This document shows, in pieces, positions 50,914-59,732 of a stretch of 64,000 nt of DNA. The notes under the pieces were generated by a model. That model was not told where the DNA came from and did not search any database. It saw nothing but the letters and a program-made list of their open reading frames with translations. Origin of the DNA: Halorubrum sp. 48-1-W (GTDB lineage: Archaea > Halobacteriota > Halobacteria > Halobacteriales > Haloferacaceae); assembly GCF_003287355.1 (NCBI RefSeq), contig NZ_QMIM01000018.1, forward strand, positions 36,624 through 100,623, given 5' to 3'. Each line of letters opens with the position of its first letter. The first letter of the stretch is position 1. Position numbers and translations under genes: made by a program.

Positions 50914-52533
50914 TCAGAGCCACGCAGTGACGTCGTCGCCGACGCGCAGTGCGAGCGCGGCGATGGTGAGGGTCGGGTTCATCGCCCCGCCGGTGGGGAA
51001 GACGGAGCTGGACGCGATCCAGCAGTTGTCGAGGTCGTGAGTCCGGCAGTTCGGGTCGACCACGCCCCCCGCGGGATCGTCGCTCATCCGCGTCGTCCCC
51101 ATGTGGTGGTAGGCGGGGCCGGTCGCGTCGGGGCCGGCGACCCACTCGACCTCCGCGCCGAGCTCCTCGAGGACCGCCACCTGGACCTCGTTCGCCCGCG
51201 CTATCGTGTCGAGCGCGCGGTCGCCGACGCTCCAGTGGATCTCGGGGACCGGGTTGCCGTGGTCGTCGGTCCGCTCGGGGTCGAGCGTCACGTAGCTGTC
51301 GGCGCGCGGGAGCTGTTCGACGAGCGCGCCCATCGCGACGTGGTTTCCGTATCCCGCCCGAAGGCGCTCGAGCAGGTCGTCCCCCCAGTCGTCGCCCGAC
51401 AGCGCCATCTCGACCGGCGAGGGGCCGGCGTAGTTGAAGAACTCGAGTTTGAACGGGGCCTGCCCCTCGTCGGCGTCGTCGTAGAACCCGTCGCACCCGC
51501 TCGTGTAGAAGCCGACGTGGTTCTGGCGGGTCGGCTCGTCGAGGGTGCCGCCCGCGCCGGCGAAGAGGTGGTCCATGAAGAACTCGCCCACGTGGCCGCT
51601 GGTGTTCGCGAGCCCGTTCGGGTACGCCTCGGAGTCGGAAAGCAGGAGGAGCCGCGGGGTCTCCACCCCGCCGCAGGCGAGGACGAACGCGTCGGCCTCC
51701 TGTCGGCGCTCGGTCCCGTCCGGCGTCGCGTAGACCGCGGCGGTCACGCGGTCGGCGTCGTGTTCGAGCGACTGGACGGGCGCGCGGTCGATCACGGTCG
51801 CGCCCGCCGACTCGGCCCGCCCGATGTGGACCGTCGCGTCGTACTTCGCGCCGCTCGGACACACCGGCTGACAGGTACCGTAGCCGACGCAGGGCGAACG
51901 GTCGTCGTACGGCTCCGAGTTGCGCGCGTTCGGCACGGAGTGCATGTCGATCCCGAGCTCCTCGCAGGCCTCGGCGAAGAGCGAGTCGCTGTAGGAGGGC
52001 TCGAAGGCGGGCATCGGGTGCGGCTCCTCCCGCGGCGGCGCGTAGGGGTTGTCGGACGCGCCCGCGACGCCCAGCTCCCGCTCCGCCTCCGCGTAGTACG
52101 GCCGGAGGTCGTCGTAGTCGATCGGCCAGTCGGGGCCGACGCCCCGCGCAGTCCCGGAGTTGAAATCGTCCTCGTGCAGGCGCATCACCATCCCCTGCCA
52201 GTGGAGCGTCGACCCGCCGATCCCCTTCACCCGCGCGTGGTTCAGCGGGTAGAACCGCTCGCCGGAGTTGGCGTGGGCGTCGCGCTCCCCGCCGACGTCC
52301 CAGACGTCGGGGCGGTCGTACGCCGGGCGGATCGCCCGTTCCTGTCTGGCGAGCCGGTCGGCTGGGTCGAACCGCGGGCCCGCATCGAGGACCACCACCT
52401 CGCGGTCGACGGCCAGCCGGTCGGCGACGAGCGCGCCCGCCGGCCCCGCCCCGACCACGCAGACGTCCGCGTTCGGGACCGGGGTCCGGTCGACGTCGTC
52501 GTCGCCGGTCCCCGCGCTCTCCGCGCCGCTCAC
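50914..52533 (-). CDS. GMC-family FAD oxidoreductase (gluconate/sugar dehydrogenase-like large subunit)
   Basis: 539 residues. VCVVGAGPAGALVADRLA binds FAD. VKGIGGSTLHWQGMVMRLHEDDF is the second GMC signature, and SPCVGYGTCQPVCPSGAKYD holds a Cys-rich patch seen in gluconate-2-dehydrogenase-type members. The catalytic end is YHHMGTTRMSDDPAGGVVD and SSSVFPTGGAMNPTLTI. It oxidises a sugar, polyol or similar alcohol and passes electrons on. The GTG start overlaps the stop of the Tat-signal small subunit (GTGA), which probably carries it across the membrane by hitch-hiking. The iron-box operator upstream of the small subunit controls both. Confidence 0.86.
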   Translation of the reverse strand: MSGAESAGTGDDDVDRTPVPNADVCVVGAGPAGALVADRLAVDREVVVLDAGPRFDPADRLARQERAIRPAYDRPDVWDVGGERDAHANSGERFYPLNHARVKGIGGSTLHWQGMVMRLHEDDFNSGTARGVGPDWPIDYDDLRPYYAEAERELGVAGASDNPYAPPREEPHPMPAFEPSYSDSLFAEACEELGIDMHSVPNARNSEPYDDRSPCVGYGTCQPVCPSGAKYDATVHIGRAESAGATVIDRAPVQSLEHDADRVTAAVYATPDGTERRQEADAFVLACGGVETPRLLLLSDSEAYPNGLANTSGHVGEFFMDHLFAGAGGTLDEPTRQNHVGFYTSGCDGFYDDADEGQAPFKLEFFNYAGPSPVEMALSGDDWGDDLLERLRAGYGNHVAMGALVEQLPRADSYVTLDPERTDDHGNPVPEIHWSVGDRALDTIARANEVQVAVLEELGAEVEWVAGPDATGPAYHHMGTTRMSDDPAGGVVDPNCRTHDLDNCWIASSSVFPTGGAMNPTLTIAALALRVGDDVTAWL

Positions 52534-53102
52534 GGCGGCCCCCGCGTGTAGCTCTCCGCGCCGCCGGGGTGTCCCTGCGGGTTCTCGATGCCGACCAGCT
52601 CCCCGCCCGTCGGCGAGGCGTACAGCGCGAGAAGCAGGTCGTTCACGACGTAGTAGCGCACCCGTTCGGCGGTCGTTCCGTCGGGGTCCTCCTCGGCGGT
52701 GTCGGCGCCGACCTCGCGTAACAGCCGTTCGCGGTCGTCCGGGGAGAGCCCCTCGACCGGCGCGTCGTACCACGCCCGCGAGGCGTCGGCGAGTTCGTCG
52801 ACCGCCTCGCGGAGCCCGCTCTCGTGGGCGGACCCGTCGAGCCGGCCGTCGAGAAAGCGGTCGACGAACCCGTCTATCCCGTCGACCTCCTCCGGGTAGA
52901 CGACCTCCGCGACCGCGGCCATCGTCGCCCGGACCGTCCCGTCGTCCCCGTCGTGATCGGACGATCCGCCGGCCGACGCGTCGCCTGCCGCGCTTCCTGC
53001 CCCGTCTGCCCGATCCCGAGCGCGACGAACGCCGACGGCGACCCCCCCGGTCGCCCCTACGGCGGCCAGTGCCGCCACGGCGTCGCGTCTCGTCAGCTCC
53101 AT
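52530..53102 (-). CDS. Gluconate 2-dehydrogenase subunit 3-like Tat protein
   Basis: 190 residues. MELTRRDAVAALAAVGATGG is a twin-arginine signal. A disordered Ala/Gly/Asp stretch follows, then the family domain: ATMAAVAEVVYPEEVDGIDGFVDRFLDG, with ERVRYYVVNDLLLALYASPTGGELVG near the end. Such subunits bind the GMC catalytic subunit and export it in folded form. An iron-box operator lies only 7 nt from the ATG, between it and a TATA box. It is divergent from the ferric permease gene. Confidence 0.82.
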   Translation of the reverse strand: MELTRRDAVAALAAVGATGGVAVGVRRARDRADGAGSAAGDASAGGSSDHDGDDGTVRATMAAVAEVVYPEEVDGIDGFVDRFLDGRLDGSAHESGLREAVDELADASRAWYDAPVEGLSPDDRERLLREVGADTAEEDPDGTTAERVRYYVVNDLLLALYASPTGGELVGIENPQGHPGGAESYTRGPP

Positions 53103-53109
53103 ACCCCGG

Positions 53110-53125
53110 TTTAGGCTTCCCTAAA
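53110..53125. promoter_or_regulatory. Iron-box-like operator 5 (TTTAGGCTTCCCTAAA)
   Basis: Perfect outer arms around CTTC. On the minus strand the order is TATA, operator, ATG (53102). On the plus strand it lies upstream of the permease gene at 53233. It may control both divergent transcripts. Confidence 0.75.
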
Positions 53126-53127
53126 AA

Positions 53128-53134
53128 CTTATAC
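53128..53134. promoter_or_regulatory. TATA box in the divergent iron-box region
   Basis: cttatac on the plus strand is gtataag on the minus strand, centred about 29 nt before the ATG of the Tat small subunit. For the plus-strand permease the leader would be about 70 nt. Confidence 0.55.
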
Positions 53135-53232
53135 CCGTCGGAGTCGGTCGGACGCTCGACGCCGCCGGGATCGGAATCCCTAACCGAGACAGCCTCCTCG
53201 CTTCGGATCGAACCCGGTCCCGTTTCCGACCC

Positions 53233-54843
53233 ATGAGCAGGATACAGCGCATCATCGACCGCGCGACCGACGGCGACGACCGGCTCCCGCCGGGGCTGAC
53301 ACTGTTGTCCGCGGCCATCGCCGCGACGCTCGTCTTCCCGCTGGCGTGGCTCGTGATCGAGGCCGTCACCGTGGAGCCCGCTCGCGCGCGCGAACTGCTC
53401 TTCAGTCGCGCGACGGGCGAGGTACTGCTCAACAGCCTGCTCCTGATGGCGGGCGTGACGGGCCTTTCGATCGTCCTCGGCGTGCCGCTCGCGTACCTGA
53501 CGGTCCGGACCGACCTCCCGTTCCGGTGGTTCTGGTCGGTCGTCGTCGCGCTCCCGCTCGTCGTTCCCAGCTACGTCGGCGCGTTCGCGTTCGTCTCCGC
53601 GTTCGGCCCGCAAGGCGAGTTCCACGACCTCCTCGCGCCGCTCGGGATCGAGCGGATCCCAGAGATATACGGACTCCCCGGCTCGATCCTCGTGATCACG
53701 CTGTACACCTACCCGTACGTCTACCTCTCGACGCGCGCCGCCCTGCTCTCGTTCGACACGACGCTGATCGAGGCGGCACGGAGCCTGAACCACGGTCGCG
53801 CCGAGGCGTTCCGTCGGGTGACGCTACCCGTGATCCGCCCGGCGGTCGCCGCCGGGTCGCTCCTGTCGGCGCTGTACGCCGTCTCCGACTTCGGGACGCC
53901 CTCGATCATGCGACTGTCCGTGTTCACCCGGCAGATCTACGTCGAGTACAACGCGTTCGGCCGCGACTACGCCGCGCTGCTCTCCTTACAGCTCCTCGGC
54001 GTCGTGCTCGTCGTGCTCGCGCTGGAGTGGCTCGTCCGGTCGAATCGGGCCGTCCACGGCGACGACGCGGGAACCTCCCGCGACCTCGTGCGCCTCGGCC
54101 GGTGGCGGTGGCCGGCGACGCTGGTCCCCGCGTCGGTCGCGGCGACCGCGCTCCTCGTCCCGCTGTGGATCCTGTTCCTCTGGCTCGTGCGTTCCGACGC
54201 CGGTCGCCGCCCGTCGATGGCCTTCGAGGCGGTCCAGGTGCTCAACTCGCTTTCGGTCTCGTTGGCGGCCGCGGTCGTCGCCGCGCTCGCGGCGCTACCC
54301 GTCGCCTACTTCGCGGCCACCCACGGCTCGTTGCTCGCGACGCTCTTCGAGCGGGCGACGTACGTCGGCTTCGCCGTCCCCGGGATCGTGTTGGCGCTCG
54401 CGTTGGTCTACTTCGGGTCGGGATACCTCCCCGGGCTCTACCAGACGCTACCGCTCTTGGTGTTCGCGTACGTCGTCCGGTTCCTGCCGCAGGCCGTGGG
54501 ATCGACCCGGACGTCGATCCTCGGCGTCGATCCCCGGCTGGTCGAGGCGGGCCGCACCCTCGGGGAGTCCTCGATGGGCGCGTTCCGCCGGGTGACGTTC
54601 CCGCTCACCCGGTCGGGGATCGTCGCCGGCGCGGCCCTCGTCTTTCTCACCACGATGAAGGAGCTACCCGTCACGCTCATCCTCCGCCCGTCCGGCTTCG
54701 AGACCATCGTCACCCAGATCTGGCGCGCTCAGGAGACCGCGCTCTACCAGTACGCGGTCGTTCCGACCCTCATCCTGCTCGTCATCTCCGGGCTCTCGAT
54801 GGTCGTCATCCTCGCTCAGGAGGGTAGCGAGGAAGGGCTGTAG
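53233..54843 (+). CDS. Ferric-ion ABC transporter permease (FbpB type)
   Basis: 536 residues with about 12 helices in two homologous halves, the fused layout of FbpB/SfuB. Each half has its EAA loop: EAARSLNHGRAEAFRRVTLP in the first and EAGRTLGESSMGAFRRVTFP in the second, where the ATPase docks. LPLVVPSYVGAFAFVSAFGPQGEF and FGTPSIMRLSVFTRQIYVEY are typical of ferric permeases. It should pair with the ferric-binding lipoprotein at 46109-47248. An ATPase subunit is not found within this window. The operator at 53110 probably governs it. Confidence 0.9.
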   Translation: MSRIQRIIDRATDGDDRLPPGLTLLSAAIAATLVFPLAWLVIEAVTVEPARARELLFSRATGEVLLNSLLLMAGVTGLSIVLGVPLAYLTVRTDLPFRWFWSVVVALPLVVPSYVGAFAFVSAFGPQGEFHDLLAPLGIERIPEIYGLPGSILVITLYTYPYVYLSTRAALLSFDTTLIEAARSLNHGRAEAFRRVTLPVIRPAVAAGSLLSALYAVSDFGTPSIMRLSVFTRQIYVEYNAFGRDYAALLSLQLLGVVLVVLALEWLVRSNRAVHGDDAGTSRDLVRLGRWRWPATLVPASVAATALLVPLWILFLWLVRSDAGRRPSMAFEAVQVLNSLSVSLAAAVVAALAALPVAYFAATHGSLLATLFERATYVGFAVPGIVLALALVYFGSGYLPGLYQTLPLLVFAYVVRFLPQAVGSTRTSILGVDPRLVEAGRTLGESSMGAFRRVTFPLTRSGIVAGAALVFLTTMKELPVTLILRPSGFETIVTQIWRAQETALYQYAVVPTLILLVISGLSMVVILAQEGSEEGL

Positions 54844-54989
54844 CTGTAGGGTGTGTGGGTTCGACGGCGCGTCGTCGGCCCGGTTTCCGCGGTCCACATC
54901 CCTACGGTCCACACCGCCGGGGAGCACATCCCCGCGGTCCACCCGTTCGGATCCCACACGTACTTACCCGACACCCGCCACGGACGAGT

Positions 54990-55925
54990 ATGGATCTCGC
55001 CGACTCACACGTGCTCGTCACAGGCGGGGCAGGGCTCGTCGGGAGCCACCTCACGGCCCGGCTCCTGGACGCGGGCGCGACCGTCCGCGTCGCCGACGAC
55101 CTGTCGAAGGGCGACCGCGACCGCGTCCCCGACGGCGCGGCGTTCGTCGAGGCCGACGTGACCGACTCCGCGGACGTCGCCGAAGTCGTCACCGCGGACC
55201 TCGACGTCGTCTTCCACTTCGCCGCGTACACGGACACGAACTACGACGACGGCCGCGAGCTGTTCGAGGCGAACACCGCGATGACGCACACCCTCCTCGA
55301 ACGGATGCGCGAGGTCGACGTCGACCGCTTCGCTTTCACCTCCTCGTCGACCGTCTACGGCGAGGCCCCGCGCCCGACCCCCGAGGACCACGCGCCGCTC
55401 GAGCCGATCTCGATCTACGGCTCCTCGAAGCTCGCCGACGAGGCGCTGATCTCGACGTACGCACACTCCTACGGCGTCCGGTCGTGGGTGTTCCGGTTCG
55501 CGAACATCGTCGGGCCCCACCAACGCGGGAACGTGATCCCCGACTTCATCCAGAAGCTCGAGGAGGACCCCACGGCACTCGAGATCCTCGGCGACGGCCG
55601 CCAGGAGAAGTCGTACATGCACGTCACCGAGTGCGTCGACGCGATCCGTCACGTCGTCGAACACGCCGACGACGACCTGAACGTCTACAACCTCGGAACG
55701 CGGACGACGACCTCCGTCACCGAGATCGCCGACATCGTGAGCGAGGAACTCGGCGTCGACCCCGCCTACGAGTACACCGGCGGCGACCGCGGCTGGACCG
55801 GCGACGTGCCGCGGATGCGGCTCTCCATCGAGAAGCTGGCCGACCTCGGCTGGGAGCCGTCGATCGAGAGCGACGAGGCCGTCCGCCGCGCAGCGCGACA
55901 GTTGATCGACGAGATCGTCGACTGA
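54990..55925 (+). CDS. NAD-dependent sugar-nucleotide epimerase
   Basis: 311 residues. VLVTGGAGLVGSHLTARLLDAG is the NAD-binding loop, FTSSSTVYGEA the catalytic Ser/Thr strand, and SIYGSSKLADEALISTYAH the YxxxK pair. FRFANIVGPHQRGNVIPDFI and LGDGRQEKSYMHVTE fit UDP-glucose 4-epimerase-like enzymes. The start at 54990 follows gtacttaccc at about 54960, a weak TATA. It lies 146 bp after the ferric permease with no iron box of its own. It could supply a nucleotide sugar to the glycosyltransferases nearby, which is inference. Confidence 0.85.
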   Translation: MDLADSHVLVTGGAGLVGSHLTARLLDAGATVRVADDLSKGDRDRVPDGAAFVEADVTDSADVAEVVTADLDVVFHFAAYTDTNYDDGRELFEANTAMTHTLLERMREVDVDRFAFTSSSTVYGEAPRPTPEDHAPLEPISIYGSSKLADEALISTYAHSYGVRSWVFRFANIVGPHQRGNVIPDFIQKLEEDPTALEILGDGRQEKSYMHVTECVDAIRHVVEHADDDLNVYNLGTRTTTSVTEIADIVSEELGVDPAYEYTGGDRGWTGDVPRMRLSIEKLADLGWEPSIESDEAVRRAARQLIDEIVD

Positions 55926-56055
55926 CGGGGGTCGGAGGCCCGGTCGACGCTGGAGCCGCCCGAGCGGGCCGTGCCGATACGGTTCACGCTCGACGACCGA
56001 CCCTCCCCGAGCCCGCTTCGGAAGGGCCTTTTAGCCCGCCCGCCGAACGCTCGGT

Positions 56056-57837
56056 ATGTTCAGGCAGTTCCGGTCGGAGGTCGAGTCGGCGCTTTCCGAC
56101 GCGCTCGCGTCGCTCGATCTCCCGACCGACGACCTCGGCATCGAACGGCCGCCCGACGAGATGGACGCGACGCTCGCCTCCAGCGTCGCCTTCCGGCTCG
56201 CGGGCGTCGTCGGCGACGCGCCGCCGAACGTCGCGAGCGACGTGGCCGGCGCGGTCGACGTCGGCCCCTACGACTACCTCGTCTCCGTCGACACCGCCGG
56301 CCCCTACGTCAACTTCCACGCCGGCGAGCGCTACCTCGCGGACACCCTCGCAGCCGCGGCCGGCGACGAGACGTACGGAACCCTCCCGGATCGGGAGACG
56401 TCGGTGGTCGTCGAGCACACGAGCGCGAACCCGACCGGCCCGGTCCACGTCGGCCGCGCACGCAACCCGATCGTCGGCGACGCGGTCGCGAACGTCCTCG
56501 AGTACGCCGGCTACGACGTCGACCGCCACTACTACGTCAACGATGCCGGCCGACAGATGGCCGTCTTCACGTGGGCCTACGAGACGTTCGACGAGTCGGA
56601 CCTCGAAGGCGAGCCCGCCCGCGACCGGGTCGAGTACGACCTCGTGCGCTACTACCGCCGGGGAAACGCGTACCTCGAGACGGCCGACCCGGACGACGTC
56701 GAGGCCGCCGAAGCCGAGATATCGGCCATCCTTCAGGGGTTGGAGGAGGGCGACGAGGAGACGTACGAGCGGGTCGGCGAGGTGGTCGACGCGGTGCTGG
56801 GCGGGATGAAGGCGTGTCTCGCCCGACTGCCCGCGGAGTTCGACGAGTTCGTCAAGGAGACGCGGTTCATGCGCGACGGTTCGACCGACGAGATCGCGGC
56901 GCGACTCAAGGAGAGTGACCACGCCGTCTACGAGGAGGACGCCTGGCAACTCGAACTCGACGAGTGGGGGATCGACAAGAACCTCGTCTTCCTCCGGTCG
57001 GACGGGACGAGCCTCTACACCACCCGCGACCTGGCCCACCACGAGTGGAAGTTCGCGAACTACGACCGCGCGGTGACGGTGCTCGGCGAGGACCACAAAC
57101 TACAGGCCGACCAGCTCGGCGGGGCCCTCGAACTCCTCGGCAACGACACCGACGCGCTCGGGCACGTCATCTACTCGTACGTCAACCTCCCCGACGGGAA
57201 GATGTCCACCCGCGAGGGCACCGGCGTCATGCTCGACGACCTCCTCGACGAGGCGATCGACCGCGCCCGCGAGGCGGTCGAGAGCCGGATGGACGACCGG
57301 ATCCGCGACGACGACCTCACCGACGCGGACGTCGAGCGCATCGCCCACCAGGTGGGGATCGGCGCGGTGCGGTACGACATCGTCTCGAAACAGCCGGCGA
57401 AGGCGATCACCTTCGAGTGGGAGGAGGCGCTCGACTTCGAGGCGCAGTCGGCCCCGTTCGTCCAGTACGTCCACGCGCGCTGTTGTGGCATCCTCGCGGA
57501 GGCCGCCGAGGCGGGGGCCGACGTCCCCGAACCGGGCGACCCGGTCGACGTCGACGCTGTGGTCCTCGAGACCGACGAGGCGGAGGCCCTCCTGCGGGAG
57601 GTCGCGCGCTTCCCGGCCGTCGTCGAGTCGGCCGCGGAGGACTTGGAGCCGCACACGATCGCGACGTTCACCCGCGAGTTCGCCGACGCGTACAACGCCT
57701 TCTACCGCGAGTGTCCGGTAGTGACCGCCGAGACCGACGAACTCCGTGACGCCCGACTCGCGCTCGTCGCGGCCGCGCGCTACACGATGGCGAACGCGCT
57801 CGACGCGCTCGGCGTCGAGGCGCCCGAGTCGATGTAG
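56056..57837 (+). CDS. argS: Arginyl-tRNA synthetase
   Basis: 593 residues. [18 protein letters not shown] carries the class I HIGH-type motif as HVGR, and [16 protein letters not shown] replaces the KMSKS loop. The N-terminal ArgRS additional domain (about 1-90, [20 protein letters not shown]) and the C-terminal anticodon-binding helices ([23 protein letters not shown]) are complete. It is a single essential gene, with aRF1 following 127 bp later. The start is the ATG at 56056. Confidence 0.95.
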   Translation: MFRQFRSEVESALSDALASLDLPTDDLGIERPPDEMDATLASSVAFRLAGVVGDAPPNVASDVAGAVDVGPYDYLVSVDTAGPYVNFHAGERYLADTLAAAAGDETYGTLPDRETSVVVEHTSANPTGPVHVGRARNPIVGDAVANVLEYAGYDVDRHYYVNDAGRQMAVFTWAYETFDESDLEGEPARDRVEYDLVRYYRRGNAYLETADPDDVEAAEAEISAILQGLEEGDEETYERVGEVVDAVLGGMKACLARLPAEFDEFVKETRFMRDGSTDEIAARLKESDHAVYEEDAWQLELDEWGIDKNLVFLRSDGTSLYTTRDLAHHEWKFANYDRAVTVLGEDHKLQADQLGGALELLGNDTDALGHVIYSYVNLPDGKMSTREGTGVMLDDLLDEAIDRAREAVESRMDDRIRDDDLTDADVERIAHQVGIGAVRYDIVSKQPAKAITFEWEEALDFEAQSAPFVQYVHARCCGILAEAAEAGADVPEPGDPVDVDAVVLETDEAEALLREVARFPAVVESAAEDLEPHTIATFTREFADAYNAFYRECPVVTAETDELRDARLALVAAARYTMANALDALGVEAPESM

Positions 57838-57964
57838 GGGGCGGACCCGGAGGCGCGGCGTCACGCTTCGGGACCACGGCGTCGTAGTCGGCCGAAAACG
57901 CGCCCGCGCCGTGTCGAACCGGAGGTCAAAGCTTACTTACAGGCACGGGACCGTAGTTCGGATA

Positions 57965-59215
57965 ATGAGTAGCGACGCCCAGGAGGCGAGCGAGGACCGG
58001 CGGAAGTACGAGTTCCGCAAGGTCATCGAGGAGCTCACGGACTTCGAGGGCTCCGGCACGCAGCTCGTCACCATCTACATCCCCGAAGACAAGCAGATCT
58101 CGGACGTGGTCGCCCACGTCACCCAGGAACACAGCGAGGCGTCCAACATCAAGTCGAAACAGACCCGGACGAACGTCCAGGACGCGCTGACGAGCATCAA
58201 GGACCGCCTCCGCTACTACGACACCTTCCCGCCCGAAAACGGGATGGTGATCTTCTCCGGCGCGGTCGACTCCGGCGGCGGCCGGACCGAGATGGTCACC
58301 CGGACCCTCGAGTCGCCGCCCCAGCCCGTCGAGTCGTTCCGCTACCACTGTGACTCCGCGTTCCTCACGGATCCGCTCGAACACATGCTCGCGGACTCCG
58401 GGCTCTTCGGGCTCATCGTGTTGGACCGACGGGAGGCGAACGTCGGCTGGCTCAAGGGGAAACGCGTCGAGCCCGTCAAGTCCGCCTCCTCGCTCGTTCC
58501 CGGCAAACAGCGCAAGGGTGGCCAGTCCGCCCAGCGGTTCGCCCGCCTCCGGCTCGAGGCCATCGACAACTTCTACCAGGAGGTCGCGGGGATGGCCGAC
58601 GAGCTGTTCGTCCCCAAGCGCCACGAGCTCGACGGCATCCTCGTCGGCGGCCCCTCGCCGACGAAAGACGAGTTCCTCGACGGCGACTACCTCCACCACG
58701 AGCTCCAGGACAAGGTGCTCGGCAAGTTCGACGTGGCCTACACCGACGAGTCCGGACTGAAGGACCTCGTCGACGCCGCGAGCGAGGTGCTCTCCGATCA
58801 GGAGATCGTCGAGGACAAACGTCACATGGAGACGTTCTTCGAGAACCTCAACACCGGCGAGGAGGCCACCTACGGCTTCGAACAGACCCGTAGAAACCTG
58901 ATCATGGGGTCGGTCGACCGCCTGCTCATCTCCGAGGACCTCCGGTCGGACGTGGTCATCTACGAGTGTCCCAACGGCCACGAGGAGTTCGAGGTCGTCG
59001 ACGCGCGCCACTCGACGCCCGCCCACGAGTGCTCCGAATGTGGGGAGGACGCCGACGTCCGGGAGCGCGAGGACGTCATCGAACACCTGATGGCGATCGC
59101 CGAACAGCGCGGCACCGAGACGAAGTTCATCTCTACGGACTTCGAGAAGGGCGAACAGCTACTCGACGCCTTCGGCGGCATCGCGGGCATCCTCCGGTAC
59201 TCGACGGGCGTCTAG
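57965..59215 (+). CDS. prf1: Peptide chain release factor aRF1
   Basis: 416 residues. It reads all three stop codons and releases the finished protein. The NIKS stop-recognition loop is in EASNIKSKQTRTNV at about residue 62, and the catalytic GGQ is in RKGGQSAQRFARL at about residue 182. A C-terminal zinc-ribbon-like segment reads VIYECPNGHEEF and ECSECGEDADV. The start is the ATG at 57965; earlier in-frame sequence is the tail of the intergenic region. Confidence 0.96.
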   Translation: MSSDAQEASEDRRKYEFRKVIEELTDFEGSGTQLVTIYIPEDKQISDVVAHVTQEHSEASNIKSKQTRTNVQDALTSIKDRLRYYDTFPPENGMVIFSGAVDSGGGRTEMVTRTLESPPQPVESFRYHCDSAFLTDPLEHMLADSGLFGLIVLDRREANVGWLKGKRVEPVKSASSLVPGKQRKGGQSAQRFARLRLEAIDNFYQEVAGMADELFVPKRHELDGILVGGPSPTKDEFLDGDYLHHELQDKVLGKFDVAYTDESGLKDLVDAASEVLSDQEIVEDKRHMETFFENLNTGEEATYGFEQTRRNLIMGSVDRLLISEDLRSDVVIYECPNGHEEFEVVDARHSTPAHECSECGEDADVREREDVIEHLMAIAEQRGTETKFISTDFEKGEQLLDAFGGIAGILRYSTGV

Positions 59216-59227
59216 GGTCCGACGACC

Positions 59228-59668
59228 TCACTGCTCCGGCTCCGCCGGCATCGCCGCGACCTCCAGACACGCACAGGCGTCGGTCTCGGGGTCGAAACAG
59301 TCCGGACACTCCGGCTGCCGGTCGATGATCGTGTCCAGCCGCTCGGCGACGGTGTCGTCTATCACCGCCTCCAGCTCGTGGGCCTCCTCGCGGAACTCCT
59401 CGACGGCGAGGACGTTCGCGAGGAAGCGCTCGATGATACAGTACGTCTGGAGGGCCTCGCGGGCCCTCACGATACCGTCGTCGGTGAGTCGAACCCCCTT
59501 GTACTTCTCGTGTTCGGCGAGCCCGCGCTCCTCGAGTTTGCCGATCATCTCGTTGGCGCTCGCCGGGCTGACGTCGAGAGCGTCGGCGATCGACCCGGTC
59601 GAGGCGGGGCCGTCCTCCTGTTTCTGTACGACGTATATCGTCTTGAGGTACTGGTCTGCGGTGTTCAC
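59228..59668 (-). CDS. DtxR-family metal-dependent transcriptional regulator
   Basis: 146 residues. The N-terminal winged helix is QYLKTIYVVQKQEDGPASTGSIADALDVSPASANEMIGKLEERGLAEHEKYKGVRLT, the DtxR/SirR/IdeR pattern. The dimerisation helices follow (CIIERFLANVLAVEEFREEAHELEAVIDDTVAERLD), with Cys, Glu and His in the metal-site positions. The C-terminus has a cysteine group, ECPDCFDPETDACACLEV. Haloarchaea have several such regulators (Idr1, Idr2, SirR, TroR) that control iron or manganese genes. This one is a plausible ligand for the five TTTAGG-CCTAAA operators 6-16 kb away, but not proven. It follows the ferritin-like gene in the same direction. Confidence 0.88.
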   Translation of the reverse strand: MNTADQYLKTIYVVQKQEDGPASTGSIADALDVSPASANEMIGKLEERGLAEHEKYKGVRLTDDGIVRAREALQTYCIIERFLANVLAVEEFREEAHELEAVIDDTVAERLDTIIDRQPECPDCFDPETDACACLEVAAMPAEPEQ

Positions 59669-59732
59669 GGCTCCCCTCCGTCGGTCGTCCTCGATCTCGT
59701 CGGCGGCCGTCCCGCCGGTTCGGTCCTCCGGT

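Noticed and set aside
53163..53175. A sixth iron-box operator (ccctaaccg) before the ferric permease
   Set aside because: Only one half-site is visible, without the TTTAGG arm at the right spacing.
52534..53793. Continuation of the GMC oxidoreductase frame far upstream as one giant protein
   Set aside because: The extension runs antisense to the permease and out of frame through the Tat subunit, with Arg-rich low-complexity translation. Similarity starts at the GTG at 52533.
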